A stretch of DNA of 64,000 nt, from positions 398,023-462,022 of the forward strand of contig JAUJFZ010000002.1 of assembly GCA_030441535.1 (NCBI GenBank), in the 5' to 3' direction. Made by a program: the position numbers and the translations under genes. Positions 1 through 10,185 of this stretch are shown piece by piece; position 1 is the first letter of the stretch; every line of letters starts with the position of its first letter. This DNA comes from Betaproteobacteria bacterium LSUCC0117. Its GTDB lineage: Bacteria; Pseudomonadota; Gammaproteobacteria; Burkholderiales; Burkholderiaceae_C. Below the pieces are notes generated by a model. The model had not been told where the DNA came from and ran no database searches. It was given only the letters and a program-made list of their open reading frames with translations.

Positions 1-395
<395 letters not shown>

Positions 396-396
396 A

Positions 397-1011
397 TCAG
401 AAGTCGATCAGGCCAGCCGTGCGTGCCAAATGGCTGGCTTGTGAGCGACTTTTCACGTTGAGACGTCGGAACAGGCGCCACAGGTGCACCTTGACAGTGT
501 GCTCGCTGATACTGAGGGCGTCTGCGATGTCGCGGTTGCTGAGGCCCTTATCGAGCATGACCAGCAGTTGCTTTTGACGCTTTGACAGCTTCTCTGGAAC
601 CGTAGGGCCCTCTTCGCCTTCTTCAGCGCCGGACTCCATAAATTCTTTGAGCATGCGACCAATGTGCGCTGCACCTTGTGATTTCTCGATGTAGGCGTCA
701 GCGCCCGCCTCAAGCGAGAGGTCTGCGTAATCGGTCGCGGGTGAAGCCGACAGCACCACCAACGAGGTGTCTCGTAGCAGTCGACGCAATTCGCGAACGC
801 CTGAGACGCCGTTGGTGTCGGGTAGTTTGAGGTCCAAGCAAACCAATTCGGGCGTGCCGTTATCGGTAATCGCTTGATTGACAACCGCTAAGCGGTCGAG
901 TTCGACAATGGCGGCTTTGGCGCGGAGTCGGCGAAGCAACATCGCCACCGCGTCGCGCATCAGTGGGTGGTCGTCAATTACAAAAATGCTCATTTTCTGA
1001 TCCAAATTCAC
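397..1011 (-). CDS. NarL/LuxR-family response regulator
   Basis: A two-component response regulator of 204 residues. The receiver domain (about 7-125) has the acidic pair D13/D14, the probable phosphoacceptor D60 in VCLDLKLPD, the switch residue S88 and K110. A LuxR-type helix-turn-helix fills about 142-196 (LSKRQKQLLVMLDKGLSNRDIADALSISEHTVKVHLWRL). No histidine kinase gene is nearby, so the input signal is unknown. The long form starts at a GTG; an ATG at 993 (MSIFVIDD) starts just before the receiver fold and is equally plausible. It lies 128 bp downstream of trpS on the same strand and ends one base from serS. Confidence 0.88.
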   Translation of the reverse strand: MNLDQKMSIFVIDDHPLMRDAVAMLLRRLRAKAAIVELDRLAVVNQAITDNGTPELVCLDLKLPDTNGVSGVRELRRLLRDTSLVVLSASPATDYADLSLEAGADAYIEKSQGAAHIGRMLKEFMESGAEEGEEGPTVPEKLSKRQKQLLVMLDKGLSNRDIADALSISEHTVKVHLWRLFRRLNVKSRSQASHLARTAGLIDF

Positions 1012-1139
1012 GCGGGGTCACTGGCAGCGAGATGACCGCAGTCGAAAAGCGTTTAATAAGTAAGATCTATCCTAACGCTAATTGATAAAAAATCGCGGCG
1101 TTTCGCCAAATTTGTAACACTTTTCATACGTTTCCCGCG

Positions 1140-2372
1140 TCAGTAGGCCAAGCCGATGGCTGCCCTCACATCGCGCATGGTTTCCTGTGCGACCGCACGG
1201 GCGCGGTCTGTGCCCGCGTCAATGATTTCCCTCACGATTGCCGGGTTGGTCACATAGGGCTCCGCGCGCTCCAGCATAGGTTGCTGCTCACGCAACACGG
1301 CGTCGATGATGGGTTGCTTGCAGTCTAAGCAACCGATACCGGCGCTGCGGCAGCCTTGGTCGGCCCACGCTTGCGTCTCTGCGTTGCTGTAGACCTTGTG
1401 GAACTGCCAGACAGGGCAGCGGGCGGGATCGCCCGCATCGGTTCGTTTAATGCGGGCCGGGTCAGTCGGCATCCGTTTGATTTTTTGCTCAATGCTGGCC
1501 TTGTCCTCGCGAATCGCAATCGCGTTGTTGTAGCTTTTGCTCATCTTGGCGCCATCTAAGCCGGGCAAACGGCTCGCCTCCGTTAGCAACGCTTGGGGCT
1601 CCACCAATACCGCTTTACCCGTGCCTTTGAAGTAGCCCTGCAGACGCTCTTTTTCAGCCGCATCGAGATCGGGGTGCTGGTTGATGAAGTCCATTGCGCC
1701 CTCCAAGGACTTAGTGTCACCCGTCTCTTGAAATTTTTTGCGTGACTTTTCAAACCGTTTGGCGCCATCTTTCCCGAGTTTTTCGAGGCTGGCTTCGACG
1801 CGTTGTGCGAAGTCGGCTTCACGGCCGTAGAGGTGGTTGAAGCGCCGCGCAGCCTCCCGTGTGAGTTCCACGTGGCTGGCTTGGTCTTCGCCGACGGGCA
1901 CATGCTTGGCGCGGTAAATCAGGATATCGGCCGCTTGTAGCAATGGGTAGCCCAAAAAGCCGTAGGTGGTGAGATCTTTGTCTTTCAGTTTTTCTTGCTG
2001 GTCTTTGTAGGTCGGCACGCGTTCCAACCAGCCAATGGGGGTACCCATGGCCAGGAGGGTGAATAACTCCGCATGCTCGGGAATACGGCTTTGCAGGAAC
2101 ATCGTGCACTTGGCAGGGTCTAGTCCTGCTGCCAGCCAGTCAATCACCATCTCGTAAACGTTCTTCTCGATGACTTCACGGTTTTCGTAATGGGTGGTCA
2201 GTGCGTGCCAGTCCGCGACAAAATAAAAGCAGTTGAGTTCGTCCTGAAGCCGCACCCAGTTTTTCAGGGCACCGTGGTAATGGCCTAAATGCAGGGCACC
2301 GGTTGGCCGCATGCCGGAGAGCACGCGTTCAGTCTGGGTATGGGAGGGTGTTGGGGTATCAGAAACTGACAT
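1140..2372 (-). CDS. trpS: Tryptophanyl-tRNA synthetase
   Basis: Class I synthetase that attaches tryptophan to tRNA-Trp. The HIGH-type motif is HLGH at residues 28-31 and the KMSKS loop is exact at 276-280. At 410 residues it is longer than the ~334-residue E. coli enzyme. The extra length is a charged insertion at about 185-250 between the catalytic halves, a form I associate with betaproteobacteria. It follows the site-2 protease gene by 41 bp, the same linkage seen in many members of that group, and probably belongs to the leftward run that begins near 7300. Confidence 0.96.
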   Translation of the reverse strand: MSVSDTPTPSHTQTERVLSGMRPTGALHLGHYHGALKNWVRLQDELNCFYFVADWHALTTHYENREVIEKNVYEMVIDWLAAGLDPAKCTMFLQSRIPEHAELFTLLAMGTPIGWLERVPTYKDQQEKLKDKDLTTYGFLGYPLLQAADILIYRAKHVPVGEDQASHVELTREAARRFNHLYGREADFAQRVEASLEKLGKDGAKRFEKSRKKFQETGDTKSLEGAMDFINQHPDLDAAEKERLQGYFKGTGKAVLVEPQALLTEASRLPGLDGAKMSKSYNNAIAIREDKASIEQKIKRMPTDPARIKRTDAGDPARCPVWQFHKVYSNAETQAWADQGCRSAGIGCLDCKQPIIDAVLREQQPMLERAEPYVTNPAIVREIIDAGTDRARAVAQETMRDVRAAIGLAY

Positions 2373-2413
2373 GATGACGCGATAAACAGTTAATCAACGA
2401 TAGGGAATTTGCT

Positions 2414-3082
2414 TCAGGTGAGGAGCAAGCGAATGGGGGTTGTCAGCCATTCGAGCGTTTGGGCCGTGAGGTTCATGACAGGCCGCAGCCAAAGTGTACT
2501 GACCACGCCCGCCAATACAAGGCCCATGACGATGAAGAAGCCCCAAGGCTCCACACGTGAAACCATCACGGCAGCGCGCATTGGCAATAGGCCAACCAAT
2601 ATGCGTCCACCGTCGAGCGGTGGTAGCGGAAATAAATTGAAAGCAAACATCACCAGGTTCACCAAAATACCGGCCCGGCACATTTCGTAGAAAAACCGCT
2701 CTTCGGGTCCCATGGCATTGAGAACGTAAATGCCGACGACCCACAAAAAAGCCTGGACGAAGTTGGCGAACGGGCCAGCCAAGGCAACCCACACCATGTC
2801 TCGTTTGGGATTGTTGAGGTTACCGAACCGCACCGGGACCGGTTTGGCGTACCCGAATAGGAACGCGCCGCTGGTGGCGAAATACAGCAACAGCGGCATG
2901 GCAATGGTGCCAACCGGGTCGATGTGTTTGAGCGGGTTCAGGGTGATCCGGCCCAGCATGGCTGCGGTGTTGTCCCCAAATCGCAGCGCAGCATAGCCGT
3001 GTGCCGCCTCGTGCAGTGTGATGGCGAACAGAACCGGCAGCGCGTAAACGGCCACGGTTTGAATGATCGATGCAAAGTCCAT
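2414..3082 (-). CDS. Site-2 protease family (M50) membrane metalloprotease
   Basis: An integral membrane zinc metalloprotease homologue of 222 residues. The zinc-binding HExxH motif is HEAAH at about residues 24-28, inside the first hydrophobic segment. The second conserved motif, NLFPLPPLDGGR (about 149-160), supplies the third zinc ligand (D). There are five or six hydrophobic segments and no PDZ domain, so this is the short Rip/YwhC-like class rather than RseP. The substrate is unknown. It lies 21 bp after the yciO-like gene and 41 bp before trpS on the same strand. Confidence 0.9.
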   Translation of the reverse strand: MDFASIIQTVAVYALPVLFAITLHEAAHGYAALRFGDNTAAMLGRITLNPLKHIDPVGTIAMPLLLYFATSGAFLFGYAKPVPVRFGNLNNPKRDMVWVALAGPFANFVQAFLWVVGIYVLNAMGPEERFFYEMCRAGILVNLVMFAFNLFPLPPLDGGRILVGLLPMRAAVMVSRVEPWGFFIVMGLVLAGVVSTLWLRPVMNLTAQTLEWLTTPIRLLLT

Positions 3083-3103
3083 CGGCTTATTGTCGCTTGA
3101 TTT

Positions 3104-3739
3104 TTAAAGGCCGAGACGGGTCCAGTCGCCACCGCCCTCGCGCAGTATTTCAGGGGCTTCCCCCGTGCGCATCGGGGTGAGGTCAATCACGGTTGTCGGG
3201 GTAGACGCGCAAGCGCCCGCATCAATGATGCCAGCCAAGTCATTGGGAAGTTGTTCTCGAATCTCCGCCGCATCATTAAGCGGGTCCGTGTCACCGGGGA
3301 GAATCAAGGTGGTAGCCAAAAGTGGTTCTCCATGGGCCGCCAAAAGGGCATGAATAACGGGGTGGTCAGGAACCCTTAGTCCGATGCTTTTACGAGATGG
3401 GTGGCTGACACGGCGCGGCACTTCCTTGCTCGCATCCAAAATAAAGGTGAACGCCCCGGGCGTGGCCAGTTTGAGCAACCGATATTGCTGGTTATCCACT
3501 TTGGCGTAGTTGGCGACTTCGCTCAGGTCAGCGCATAACAAGGTCAGGTGGTGCCGATCGTCTACTTGGCGAATTCGTCTTAGCCGATCGACCACCGTTT
3601 TGTCATCGAGGTGGCACACCAAGGCATAGCTCGAGTCGGTTGGAACCGCCAAGACGCCACCGCCGCGCAACAGCAAGGCGGCTTGTTTGATCAAGCGCGC
3701 TTGGGGGTTATCGGGGTGTACTTCAAAGTACCGTGACAT
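3104..3739 (-). CDS. yciO: Sua5/YciO/YrdC family protein, YciO-like
   Basis: A 211-residue protein of the Sua5/YciO/YrdC fold, close to the 206 residues of E. coli YciO. Family features are the N-terminal GGGVLAVPTDSSYALVC region, the phosphate/RNA-binding surface RIRQVDDRHHLTLLC and the SIGLRVPDHPVIHALLA segment. Sua5/TsaC members make threonylcarbamoyl-AMP for the t6A modification of tRNA. YciO members are weaker or of unsettled function, so I do not claim it is the essential t6A enzyme. The gene lies six bases after the PHP phosphatase gene; the yciO/rnm pairing is also found in enterobacteria. Confidence 0.87.
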   Translation of the reverse strand: MSRYFEVHPDNPQARLIKQAALLLRGGGVLAVPTDSSYALVCHLDDKTVVDRLRRIRQVDDRHHLTLLCADLSEVANYAKVDNQQYRLLKLATPGAFTFILDASKEVPRRVSHPSRKSIGLRVPDHPVIHALLAAHGEPLLATTLILPGDTDPLNDAAEIREQLPNDLAGIIDAGACASTPTTVIDLTPMRTGEAPEILREGGGDWTRLGL

Positions 3740-3745
3740 ACGCCC

Positions 3746-4576
3746 TCATTGCAGTAATTCCCAAACCGGCTTGACGCCAGTCGGGAGTGGCGGGAGTTGG
3801 CCCAGATCGATTCGGCTTTCTTCGGGGCTGTGGAAGTCGCTACCCCGTGAGGCGTAGAAGTCGAACTCCCGCGCGAGGTCTGCGTACTGCGCAAATTCAG
3901 CGACGCTGTGGCTGCCAGTGACGACCTCGATGGCTTGACCGCCGTGCGCTTTGAATTCGCTCATCAAGGCAAACTCGATTGTGGGCGTTAGTCCATACCG
4001 CGCAGGGTGTGCGACGACCGCAACGCCACCGGCCTCCGTGATCCACCGAACCGCATCGCCCAACTTGGCCCACCGGTGGGGGACGAAGCCTGGTTTGTTA
4101 TCCGCCAGGTATTTTCGAAAGACATCGTGTGTGTCACGCGCCATACCAATGTCAACGATGTAGCGGGCAAAGTGCGTTCGAGAGATCAGCTCTGGATTGT
4201 CGACATATTGCAACGCGCCCTCATAGGCGTCTTTGATCCCCACTTTGGCCAATTCAGCGGCCATTTCTTTGGCGCGGTTGTCACGTCCCGCGCGCGTTTC
4301 GCGCAGCCCCTGGACCAAGCTGGGGTGGTGAGGGTCAAATCCCAAGCCAACAATGTGGACGGTGACGCCTGCAAAACTGACTGAGATTTCCGTGCCCGTC
4401 ACAAAGGCCAAACCAATATCCGCCGCTGCCGCTTGCGCCGCTGCCTGGCCAGCCAGTTCGTCGTGATCGGTCAGTGCCCACAACTCGACGCCATTCGCCT
4501 TAGCACGCTGCGCCAGCGCTTCGGGGCTGAGCGTGCCGTCGGAGGCCGTTGAGTGGCAGTGCAAGTCGACGTTCAC
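3746..4576 (-). CDS. rnm: PHP-domain phosphoesterase, RNase AM (YciV/TrpH) family
   Basis: A 276-residue PHP-domain protein matching RNase AM (formerly YciV/TrpH). This family acts on 3',5'-nucleoside bisphosphates and on 5' ends of short RNAs and rRNA precursors. Metal-ligand motifs are in order: DLHCHSTASDG at the N-terminus, LTDHDE (about 35-40), TGTEIS (about 61-66), VAHPARYG and, near the C-terminus, GSDFH. The start overlaps the end of recJ by four bases (ATGA), which implies translational coupling. Pairing a 5'-3' exonuclease with an enzyme that handles its nucleotide or RNA ends makes biochemical sense, but that link is inference. Confidence 0.88.
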   Translation of the reverse strand: MNVDLHCHSTASDGTLSPEALAQRAKANGVELWALTDHDELAGQAAAQAAAADIGLAFVTGTEISVSFAGVTVHIVGLGFDPHHPSLVQGLRETRAGRDNRAKEMAAELAKVGIKDAYEGALQYVDNPELISRTHFARYIVDIGMARDTHDVFRKYLADNKPGFVPHRWAKLGDAVRWITEAGGVAVVAHPARYGLTPTIEFALMSEFKAHGGQAIEVVTGSHSVAEFAQYADLAREFDFYASRGSDFHSPEESRIDLGQLPPLPTGVKPVWELLQ

Positions 4577-6324
4577 AGGGCCGCCCCTTCAATTAAAAAT
4601 CGCACGCGGCGCTGTCCCTGCCAGTTATCGGTCTCTAATTTGAAAGCCAACAAAGCCTCGTTGGGTAGCGGCTCCGTGTGACCGAACCAAATACCGTCCA
4701 CGGGTTGACCTTGATGCTTCAATTTCAGTGCGAGGTGCTTTTCGCCTACGATACGCTGCGATACGACGGTCAGTGACTCACTGAAAACGGGTGTTGAAAA
4801 GCCCTGTCCCCAAACCGCTTTTTGGATGTGTTCCACCACGTCGGGGTGTCGGTATTCAGGCGCGAGGGGCCCATCGGTTTCGATGATGTGGGTGAGGGTT
4901 TTAACATCTAACCACTCTGAGGCGACTTGTTGCAAAGCTGCCTCGAACACATCCAATTGATCAGCGTCAATCGTGCAGCCCGCCGCCATCGCATGGCCAC
5001 CAAAACGCAGTAAAACACCGGGGTGCCGTTTGGCGACAAGATCAAGGGCGTCTCTGAGGTGAAATCCAGGAATGGAGCGGCCAGAGCCCTTTAGCGTGTC
5101 GCCCGTGTCATCGCCTTGGCTCATGGCAAAGACAAACGTGGGGCGGTGCCATTTGTCTTTGAGACGTGACGCGACAATACCGACCACACCTTCGTGAAAG
5201 TCGGGGTCGAAGATACAAATAGCGGCGGGAATGTGCGCATCGCTATCGAGCATATCTTCCGCCAAAGCGAGCGCTTGGTCGCGCATGTGGCCCTCGATGG
5301 TTTTGCGTTCGCGGTTGATTCGATCAAGTGACTGCGCCAATTCGGTTGCCCGACTCAAATCGTCGGTGACCAAACATTCGATACCCAACGTCATGTCAGC
5401 CAAGCGCCCCGCCGCGTTAAGGCGTGGCCCCAGTGCAAAACCAAAATCAGCGGTGTTAGCGACTTGGGGCTGACGACCGGCGATTTGGAACAGGGCAGAC
5501 ATGCCAACCGGCAACAAACCAGCGCGAATGCGCCGCAGCCCCTGCGCAACCAGTCGCCGGTTGTTGGCATCCAGCGAGACCACATCGGCAACCGTACCCA
5601 AGGCGACCAAAGGCAGCAAGTGATCCAACTTGGGTTGCGTGGTCGCATCGAAGACGCCCGCATCTCTCATCAACGCGCGCATGCGTAAGAGCACATAAAA
5701 CATGACACCCACACCGGCGATGGTTTTGCTGGCGAAGTCACACCCTGGTTGGTTGGGGTTCACAATGGCATCCGCATCAGGAACGGCGACGATACCGTCG
5801 CGCATCGCGGGGAGGTGGTGGTCCGTGACAACGACTTTCATGCCTAATTCGTGGGCTTTTTCTACCCCTTCGAAACTGGCGATACCGTTGTCGACCGTGA
5901 CAAGCACCGCGGCCCCGGAGGCTTTGACTCGGCTTGCGATCCCCGGCGTGAGTCCGTAGCCGTCAGCGACCCGGTCGGGCACCAAGTAATGGGCGTTTTT
6001 CGAGCCGAGCAGGCGTAAACCACGTATGCCCACGGCGCAAGCCGTCGCGCCATCACAGTCGTAGTCGGCCACGATGCAGATGTGCGCTTGTTGCTCAATC
6101 GCCTCCACCAAGATTTGAGCCGCTTCATCAATGCCCTTGAGGGTGTTCGGTGATAATAGTTTGACGAGGTTGTCGTCGAGCTCCTCGGGGGCTTGTACGC
6201 CACGCGCGGCAAATAAACGGGCCAACAAAGGGTGGACGCCCGCTTGTTCAAGCGCCCAAACAGTTCGGGGTGGACAGTCTCGGGTGGTGATTTGCATGGC
6301 AGGGTGTGTTGGCTTTGGGGTCAC
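4573..6324 (-). CDS. recJ: Single-stranded-DNA-specific exonuclease RecJ
   Basis: A 5'-3' single-strand DNA exonuclease for recombination and mismatch repair, 583 residues (E. coli 577). The DHH-superfamily metal motifs are present: DYDCDG at 87-92 and DHH at 168-170. LGPRLNAAGR follows in mid-protein, and the DHHA1 domain shows GSGRSIPGFHLRDAL and FGGHAMAAG. The C-terminal OB-fold region ends with the WFG..EPLP segment. It overlaps the upstream RpfE-like gene and the downstream rnm gene by four bases each, so the three are probably cotranscribed. Confidence 0.95.
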   Translation of the reverse strand: MTPKPTHPAMQITTRDCPPRTVWALEQAGVHPLLARLFAARGVQAPEELDDNLVKLLSPNTLKGIDEAAQILVEAIEQQAHICIVADYDCDGATACAVGIRGLRLLGSKNAHYLVPDRVADGYGLTPGIASRVKASGAAVLVTVDNGIASFEGVEKAHELGMKVVVTDHHLPAMRDGIVAVPDADAIVNPNQPGCDFASKTIAGVGVMFYVLLRMRALMRDAGVFDATTQPKLDHLLPLVALGTVADVVSLDANNRRLVAQGLRRIRAGLLPVGMSALFQIAGRQPQVANTADFGFALGPRLNAAGRLADMTLGIECLVTDDLSRATELAQSLDRINRERKTIEGHMRDQALALAEDMLDSDAHIPAAICIFDPDFHEGVVGIVASRLKDKWHRPTFVFAMSQGDDTGDTLKGSGRSIPGFHLRDALDLVAKRHPGVLLRFGGHAMAAGCTIDADQLDVFEAALQQVASEWLDVKTLTHIIETDGPLAPEYRHPDVVEHIQKAVWGQGFSTPVFSESLTVVSQRIVGEKHLALKLKHQGQPVDGIWFGHTEPLPNEALLAFKLETDNWQGQRRVRFLIEGAAL

Positions 6325-7301
6325 GCGCCGTCGAGCAGCGCATTAGGGAGTGTGGGCATTTTTTGCAGGCCCCATTGTCGACGGGTTCGGTTGATTTTGG
6401 CACTTAAACCCGTCACGCTACGCTGCCATGTCACAGCCGAATCACTGTTCCCAAATGTGATCCGGTCGTCTGCCGATCCCTCAGCGCAAAGACACCGCAG
6501 CTGGTCACGGTCTAAGTCTTGCCAAGCCTGAACCCAATGTGCGTGTGCGTCGGCTGCGTCTGAAAGGGTTGGAAGCCAAATAGCCTCCACGCTTCGGCGG
6601 GGGGGGGCAGGCAGGTGGCCCGCGCCCTCAATCCAGATGCCGCTGACGCTGGGTAAGCGCTTGGCGGCGCGGGCGTCGTTGAGCGGATGGGTGTAAAACA
6701 GCATCTGTACCTCGTTTTGCAGTCGCAGCAGCCACCGCAGGTTGTCTGCGGCAATGGCCACCTGCTGAGCGATCTGAGCGGACACAAAGGGGACGTAGGG
6801 CGCCAAGTGTTGGTTACGCGCGCGCGCCAAGCTGGGGGTTGTGATGCCGCGTAGACGCTCACCTTTTAGCAACCAACGCGCGGGTTCGATCGCCTGCAGC
6901 GTCATGCCATCCTCGTCGCAAAGCGGTGCCATGGCGCTGATCAGGGCGTCAGCTTCCGCGGCGCTGAGACTTTTCGGTGGCAAGGCTTGCGCCATGATTT
7001 CGCTCATGCCGCTCATCACCTGAATCGGCCGGACCCAAGCGCAGGGTTGGTCTGTGGTGCCCGCCGCGTCCGCAAGGACCGCAAAAGGCAGGGGCGCTTC
7101 ACGGTCCGATGGGTCAATCCCCAGTGCTGCGGCATAGAGCCGTTCGATGGGGCTGGCCCAGTCGGCTGGGGCGTGCTGGGTGCTCACGGGACTCCACGCT
7201 CGCCACAGTATTTGCAGGTGTGGCAGGTCGATGGCAGGGGCGCCTGACCAAGTCGCGTTGGGAACAAAGAGGTGCTGTGGCATGATTTTTAGGTGAGGCA
7301 T
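6321..7301 (-). CDS. RpfE-like conserved hypothetical protein
   Basis: An uncharacterised protein of about 326 residues resembling the proteobacterial family labelled regulatory protein RpfE, sometimes mis-called cofactor-independent phosphoglycerate mutase. Recognisable pieces are AIEPARWLLKGERLRGITTP, LRLQNEVQMLFYTHPLNDAR and SGIWIEGAG. I know no proven biochemical role. The open frame can extend to 7349, only three bases from the lolC start; I chose the ATG at 7301 (MPHLKIM) because the extra N-terminus is low in complexity. The gene contains a run of nine C on its own strand (6599-6607), which could slip. It is divergent from lolC and overlaps recJ by four bases, as in many betaproteobacteria. 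Confidence 0.72.
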   Translation of the reverse strand: MPHLKIMPQHLFVPNATWSGAPAIDLPHLQILWRAWSPVSTQHAPADWASPIERLYAAALGIDPSDREAPLPFAVLADAAGTTDQPCAWVRPIQVMSGMSEIMAQALPPKSLSAAEADALISAMAPLCDEDGMTLQAIEPARWLLKGERLRGITTPSLARARNQHLAPYVPFVSAQIAQQVAIAADNLRWLLRLQNEVQMLFYTHPLNDARAAKRLPSVSGIWIEGAGHLPAPPRRSVEAIWLPTLSDAADAHAHWVQAWQDLDRDQLRCLCAEGSADDRITFGNSDSAVTWQRSVTGLSAKINRTRRQWGLQKMPTLPNALLDGA

Positions 7302-7352
7302 CGCGGTAGGCGCGACCGACGTCGAACCCTGCCACAATGACGGTGACATATT

Positions 7353-8618
7353 ATGGCGGTCATGAGAATTCCCTACGAACTACGCATCGGCTGGCGCTAC
7401 ACCCGCTCCGCGCGCACGGCGGCGCGCAACGGTTTCATTTCATTTATCTCTGGCGTGTCGATGTTGGGGATTGCGCTCGGCGTCGCGGCCCTCATCATCG
7501 TGCTGTCGGTGATGAATGGCTTCCAGAAAGAAGTACGCGACCGCATGTTGAGCGTCCTGGCCCACGTCGAAGTGTTCGATGGTGTCGATCAGGGCCTAAC
7601 CGATGTGGACGCCCTGAGTGCGCAATTGAAAACGCAGCCGCATGTGGTGGCAACAGCCCCTTTTGTGGCGGCGCAAGGCCTCATTGCGCGGGGTGACACC
7701 ATGCGCGGCGTGATTTTGCGCGGCATCGATCCCGAGGCGGAAGCTGCAGTCACGCCCTTGGTGAAAGAGCTGTCTCCCGCGCTGCGGGAACGCCTTCAGG
7801 CTGGCGAGTTCGGCGTGATTTTGGGCGGCAGCCTCGCGCGGAGCCTGGGCGTTACCACCGGTGAGCGCGTTACTTTGATGGTTCCCAGCGGTCAGATGAC
7901 GCCAGCGGGGGTCGTGCCGCGGGTCAAGCAAATGGTTGTGTTGGGTTTGTTTGATTCGGGTCATTACGAATTCGATGCCGGCTACGCCTATCTCAACATC
8001 GTGGACGCGCAGCGCCTGTTTCGACTGACAGGGCCAACCGGTATCCGCTTGCGACTCGATGACTACAACCGTGCGCGGGCTGTCGCGGTCTCGGTCTCAA
8101 GCGCGCTGGGTCCCAATTATTGGGTGAGTGACTGGACGCGGCAGAACCGCAACTGGTTTGCCGCCGTGCAAGTCGAGAAGCGTTTGATGGCGATCATCCT
8201 GACCTTGATCGTTGCTGTGGCCGCCTTCAACCTCGTCAGTACGTTGGTGATGACCGTGACAGACAAGCGAGCAGATATTGCGATTTTGCGCACCCTCGGT
8301 GCATCACCGGGGAGCATTATGGGTATTTTTGTGGTGCAAGGGGCGACCGTGGGCGTGCTGGGGACATTCGGTGGTTTGGGGCTGGGTTTGTTGGTCGCGT
8401 TCAACATTGACGTGATCGTGCCATTCATCGAAAACCTCATGGGCGCCCGTTTCCTGCCCCAAGACATTTACCTGATCAGCCAGATGCCCAGCGATCCGCA
8501 ATGGGGCGACATTTTTCCGATCACGGTGATTGCATTGGTCTTGTCATTTGTCGCGACCATCTATCCGAGTTGGCGGGCGAGCCAAATCAATCCAGCGGAG
8601 GCCTTGCGCTATGAGTGA
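7353..8618 (+). CDS. lolC: Lipoprotein-releasing ABC transporter permease LolC/LolE family
   Basis: Inner-membrane permease of the Lol complex that extracts lipoproteins from the inner membrane for transfer to LolA; 421 residues. Layout: TM1 at about 26-48, a large periplasmic domain, then three C-terminal segments ([22 protein letters not shown], then [22 protein letters not shown], then [16 protein letters not shown]). It ends in the typical [17 protein letters not shown]. Only one permease gene accompanies lolD, so it may form a homodimer or have its partner elsewhere. A GGTGA at 7342-7346 precedes the ATG; a second ATG at 7362 is possible. Its last eight bases overlap lolD. Confidence 0.92.
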   Translation: MAVMRIPYELRIGWRYTRSARTAARNGFISFISGVSMLGIALGVAALIIVLSVMNGFQKEVRDRMLSVLAHVEVFDGVDQGLTDVDALSAQLKTQPHVVATAPFVAAQGLIARGDTMRGVILRGIDPEAEAAVTPLVKELSPALRERLQAGEFGVILGGSLARSLGVTTGERVTLMVPSGQMTPAGVVPRVKQMVVLGLFDSGHYEFDAGYAYLNIVDAQRLFRLTGPTGIRLRLDDYNRARAVAVSVSSALGPNYWVSDWTRQNRNWFAAVQVEKRLMAIILTLIVAVAAFNLVSTLVMTVTDKRADIAILRTLGASPGSIMGIFVVQGATVGVLGTFGGLGLGLLVAFNIDVIVPFIENLMGARFLPQDIYLISQMPSDPQWGDIFPITVIALVLSFVATIYPSWRASQINPAEALRYE

Positions 8619-9336
8619 GGTATCCAAGGATGGGGTCATCGAGTCAACCACGGTGGTCGAAGCACAGGGTTTGACCAAGCGATTCAGCGAAGGTCGACTG
8701 GATGTCACCGTGTTGAACGGGGTGAATCTGGCGGTCAACGCGGGCGAGACAGTGGCGATCGTGGGCGCTTCGGGTTCAGGTAAAAGTACGCTGCTACACC
8801 TTTTGGGCGGTCTCGATGCGCCCACTAGCGGCTCAGCCGCGCTTTGCGGCAAGCCTTGGGCGGGCATGCGCAGCAGATTACAGAGTGAGTGGCGAAATCA
8901 ACACCTTGGTTTCATCTATCAATTCCACCATCTGTTGCCTGAATTTTCTGCAGTTGATAACGTCGCCATGCCGTTGTGGGTTCGTCGTATGTCGGTAGAG
9001 CAGGCCCGCACGCAGGCGGCAGAGATGCTGGCGCAAGTGGGGTTGTCCGACCGTTTACATCACCGACCTGCTGAGCTCTCAGGCGGTGAGCGTCAGCGCG
9101 TGGCAGTAGCCCGTGCGTTGGTCAGCAAGCCCGCTTGCGTGTTGGCTGATGAGCCTACAGGCAACCTCGACCGTGTCTCTGCCGATTTGGTCTTTGAGTT
9201 GATGTTGTCACTCGCCGCTGCCCAGCACACGGCGCTGGTCATGGTGACACACGATTCAAGCCTCGCCAGCGCCTGCCAGCGCCAGTACCGGCTGACCAAT
9301 GGGGTCTTACAGGACTTGGTCGCACCCGTTGAATGA
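8611..9336 (+). CDS. lolD: Lipoprotein-releasing ABC transporter ATPase LolD
   Basis: ATPase that powers lipoprotein release by the Lol complex, 241 residues from the ATG inside the lolC end. Walker A is GASGSGKST, the Q-loop region is [18 protein letters not shown], the signature is [15 protein letters not shown] and Walker B is [12 protein letters not shown], then the H-loop VTHD. The FHHLLPEF segment is characteristic of LolD within the MacB/LolD group. The frame is open further upstream inside lolC, but the overlapping ATG (MSEVSKDG) fits normal LolD length. lolB, the outer-membrane acceptor, is encoded at 42954-43496. Confidence 0.95.
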   Translation: MSEVSKDGVIESTTVVEAQGLTKRFSEGRLDVTVLNGVNLAVNAGETVAIVGASGSGKSTLLHLLGGLDAPTSGSAALCGKPWAGMRSRLQSEWRNQHLGFIYQFHHLLPEFSAVDNVAMPLWVRRMSVEQARTQAAEMLAQVGLSDRLHHRPAELSGGERQRVAVARALVSKPACVLADEPTGNLDRVSADLVFELMLSLAAAQHTALVMVTHDSSLASACQRQYRLTNGVLQDLVAPVE

Positions 9337-9339
9337 CCG

Positions 9340-10185
9340 ATGTGGATTGATACCCATTGTCATTGGGATGCGGCTGAGTTTGGTGAGGCAGAGCAGGCTG
9401 CTGCCTCGCGCTTAGCTGCGCGCGAGCAGGGCGTCACTTGCTGCGTTGTGCCCGCGGTAGAGACGGCCAACTTTCAGGCGGTTCGTGCTTGGGCGCACCA
9501 GCATGATGACGTTTACGCCCTCGGCATTCACCCCTTGTTTGCCCAGGATGCGGGGCCAGCCGATCTAGATCGATTGGATGACGCGCTCAGCCGTTGGCGT
9601 GACGATCCCCGTTTGGTCGCGGTGGGTGAGATTGGTTTGGACGGGTTTGTTCCCGCGTTACAAACACCAACGGCACAAACGCATGGCGAGTGGCTATACC
9701 GAGCGCAATTGAAATTAGCGCGGAAACACGGCTTGCCGGTCATCCTACACGTGCGCAAAAGTGCGGATCGATTGTTAAAACATCTGCGTGAAGTTGGTGT
9801 CTCCGGCGGCATTGCGCACGCATTCAATGGCAGCCAGGTGCAAGCCGATGGCTTTTTAGCCCTGAATTTTTGCCTTGGCTTTGGCGGCACTGTGACATTT
9901 GAAACCGCACGACGCATCCGTGCCCTTGCCGAAGCGGTGCCAATAGATGGTTTTGTTTTGGAAACGGATGCCCCCGATATCCCACCAACCTGGCTCTACG
10001 TCACGGCGGAGCGCCGCGCCGCGGGCGAAGTGCCACCGCCCAATTCGCCTGCCGAGTTACCTCGCATTGCCGCGGTCTTTGCGGGCTTGCGTGCCATGTC
10101 TATTGAGACGCTTGCGCTGCAAAACACGGTCAATGCGGCGAGGGTGTTACCCCGGCTGGGCCGGTACCTCTCGCTGCGGCAATAA
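9340..10185 (+). CDS. TatD-family metal-dependent hydrolase (YjjV-like)
   Basis: A TIM-barrel metal-dependent hydrolase of the TatD DNase family, 281 residues. Metal ligands are visible as DTHCH near the N-terminus, VGEIGLDGF, PVILHVRKSADR, IAHAFNGS and LETDAPDIPP. The overall pattern (ALGIHPLFAQ, then GGTVTFETARRIR) is closer to E. coli YjjV than to TatD itself. Members act as 3'-5' exonucleases or repair nucleases, but the substrate here is not established. It lies three bases after lolD and its stop overlaps the next start (TAATG), so it is part of the lolCD run. Confidence 0.9.
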   Translation: MWIDTHCHWDAAEFGEAEQAAASRLAAREQGVTCCVVPAVETANFQAVRAWAHQHDDVYALGIHPLFAQDAGPADLDRLDDALSRWRDDPRLVAVGEIGLDGFVPALQTPTAQTHGEWLYRAQLKLARKHGLPVILHVRKSADRLLKHLREVGVSGGIAHAFNGSQVQADGFLALNFCLGFGGTVTFETARRIRALAEAVPIDGFVLETDAPDIPPTWLYVTAERRAAGEVPPPNSPAELPRIAAVFAGLRAMSIETLALQNTVNAARVLPRLGRYLSLRQ

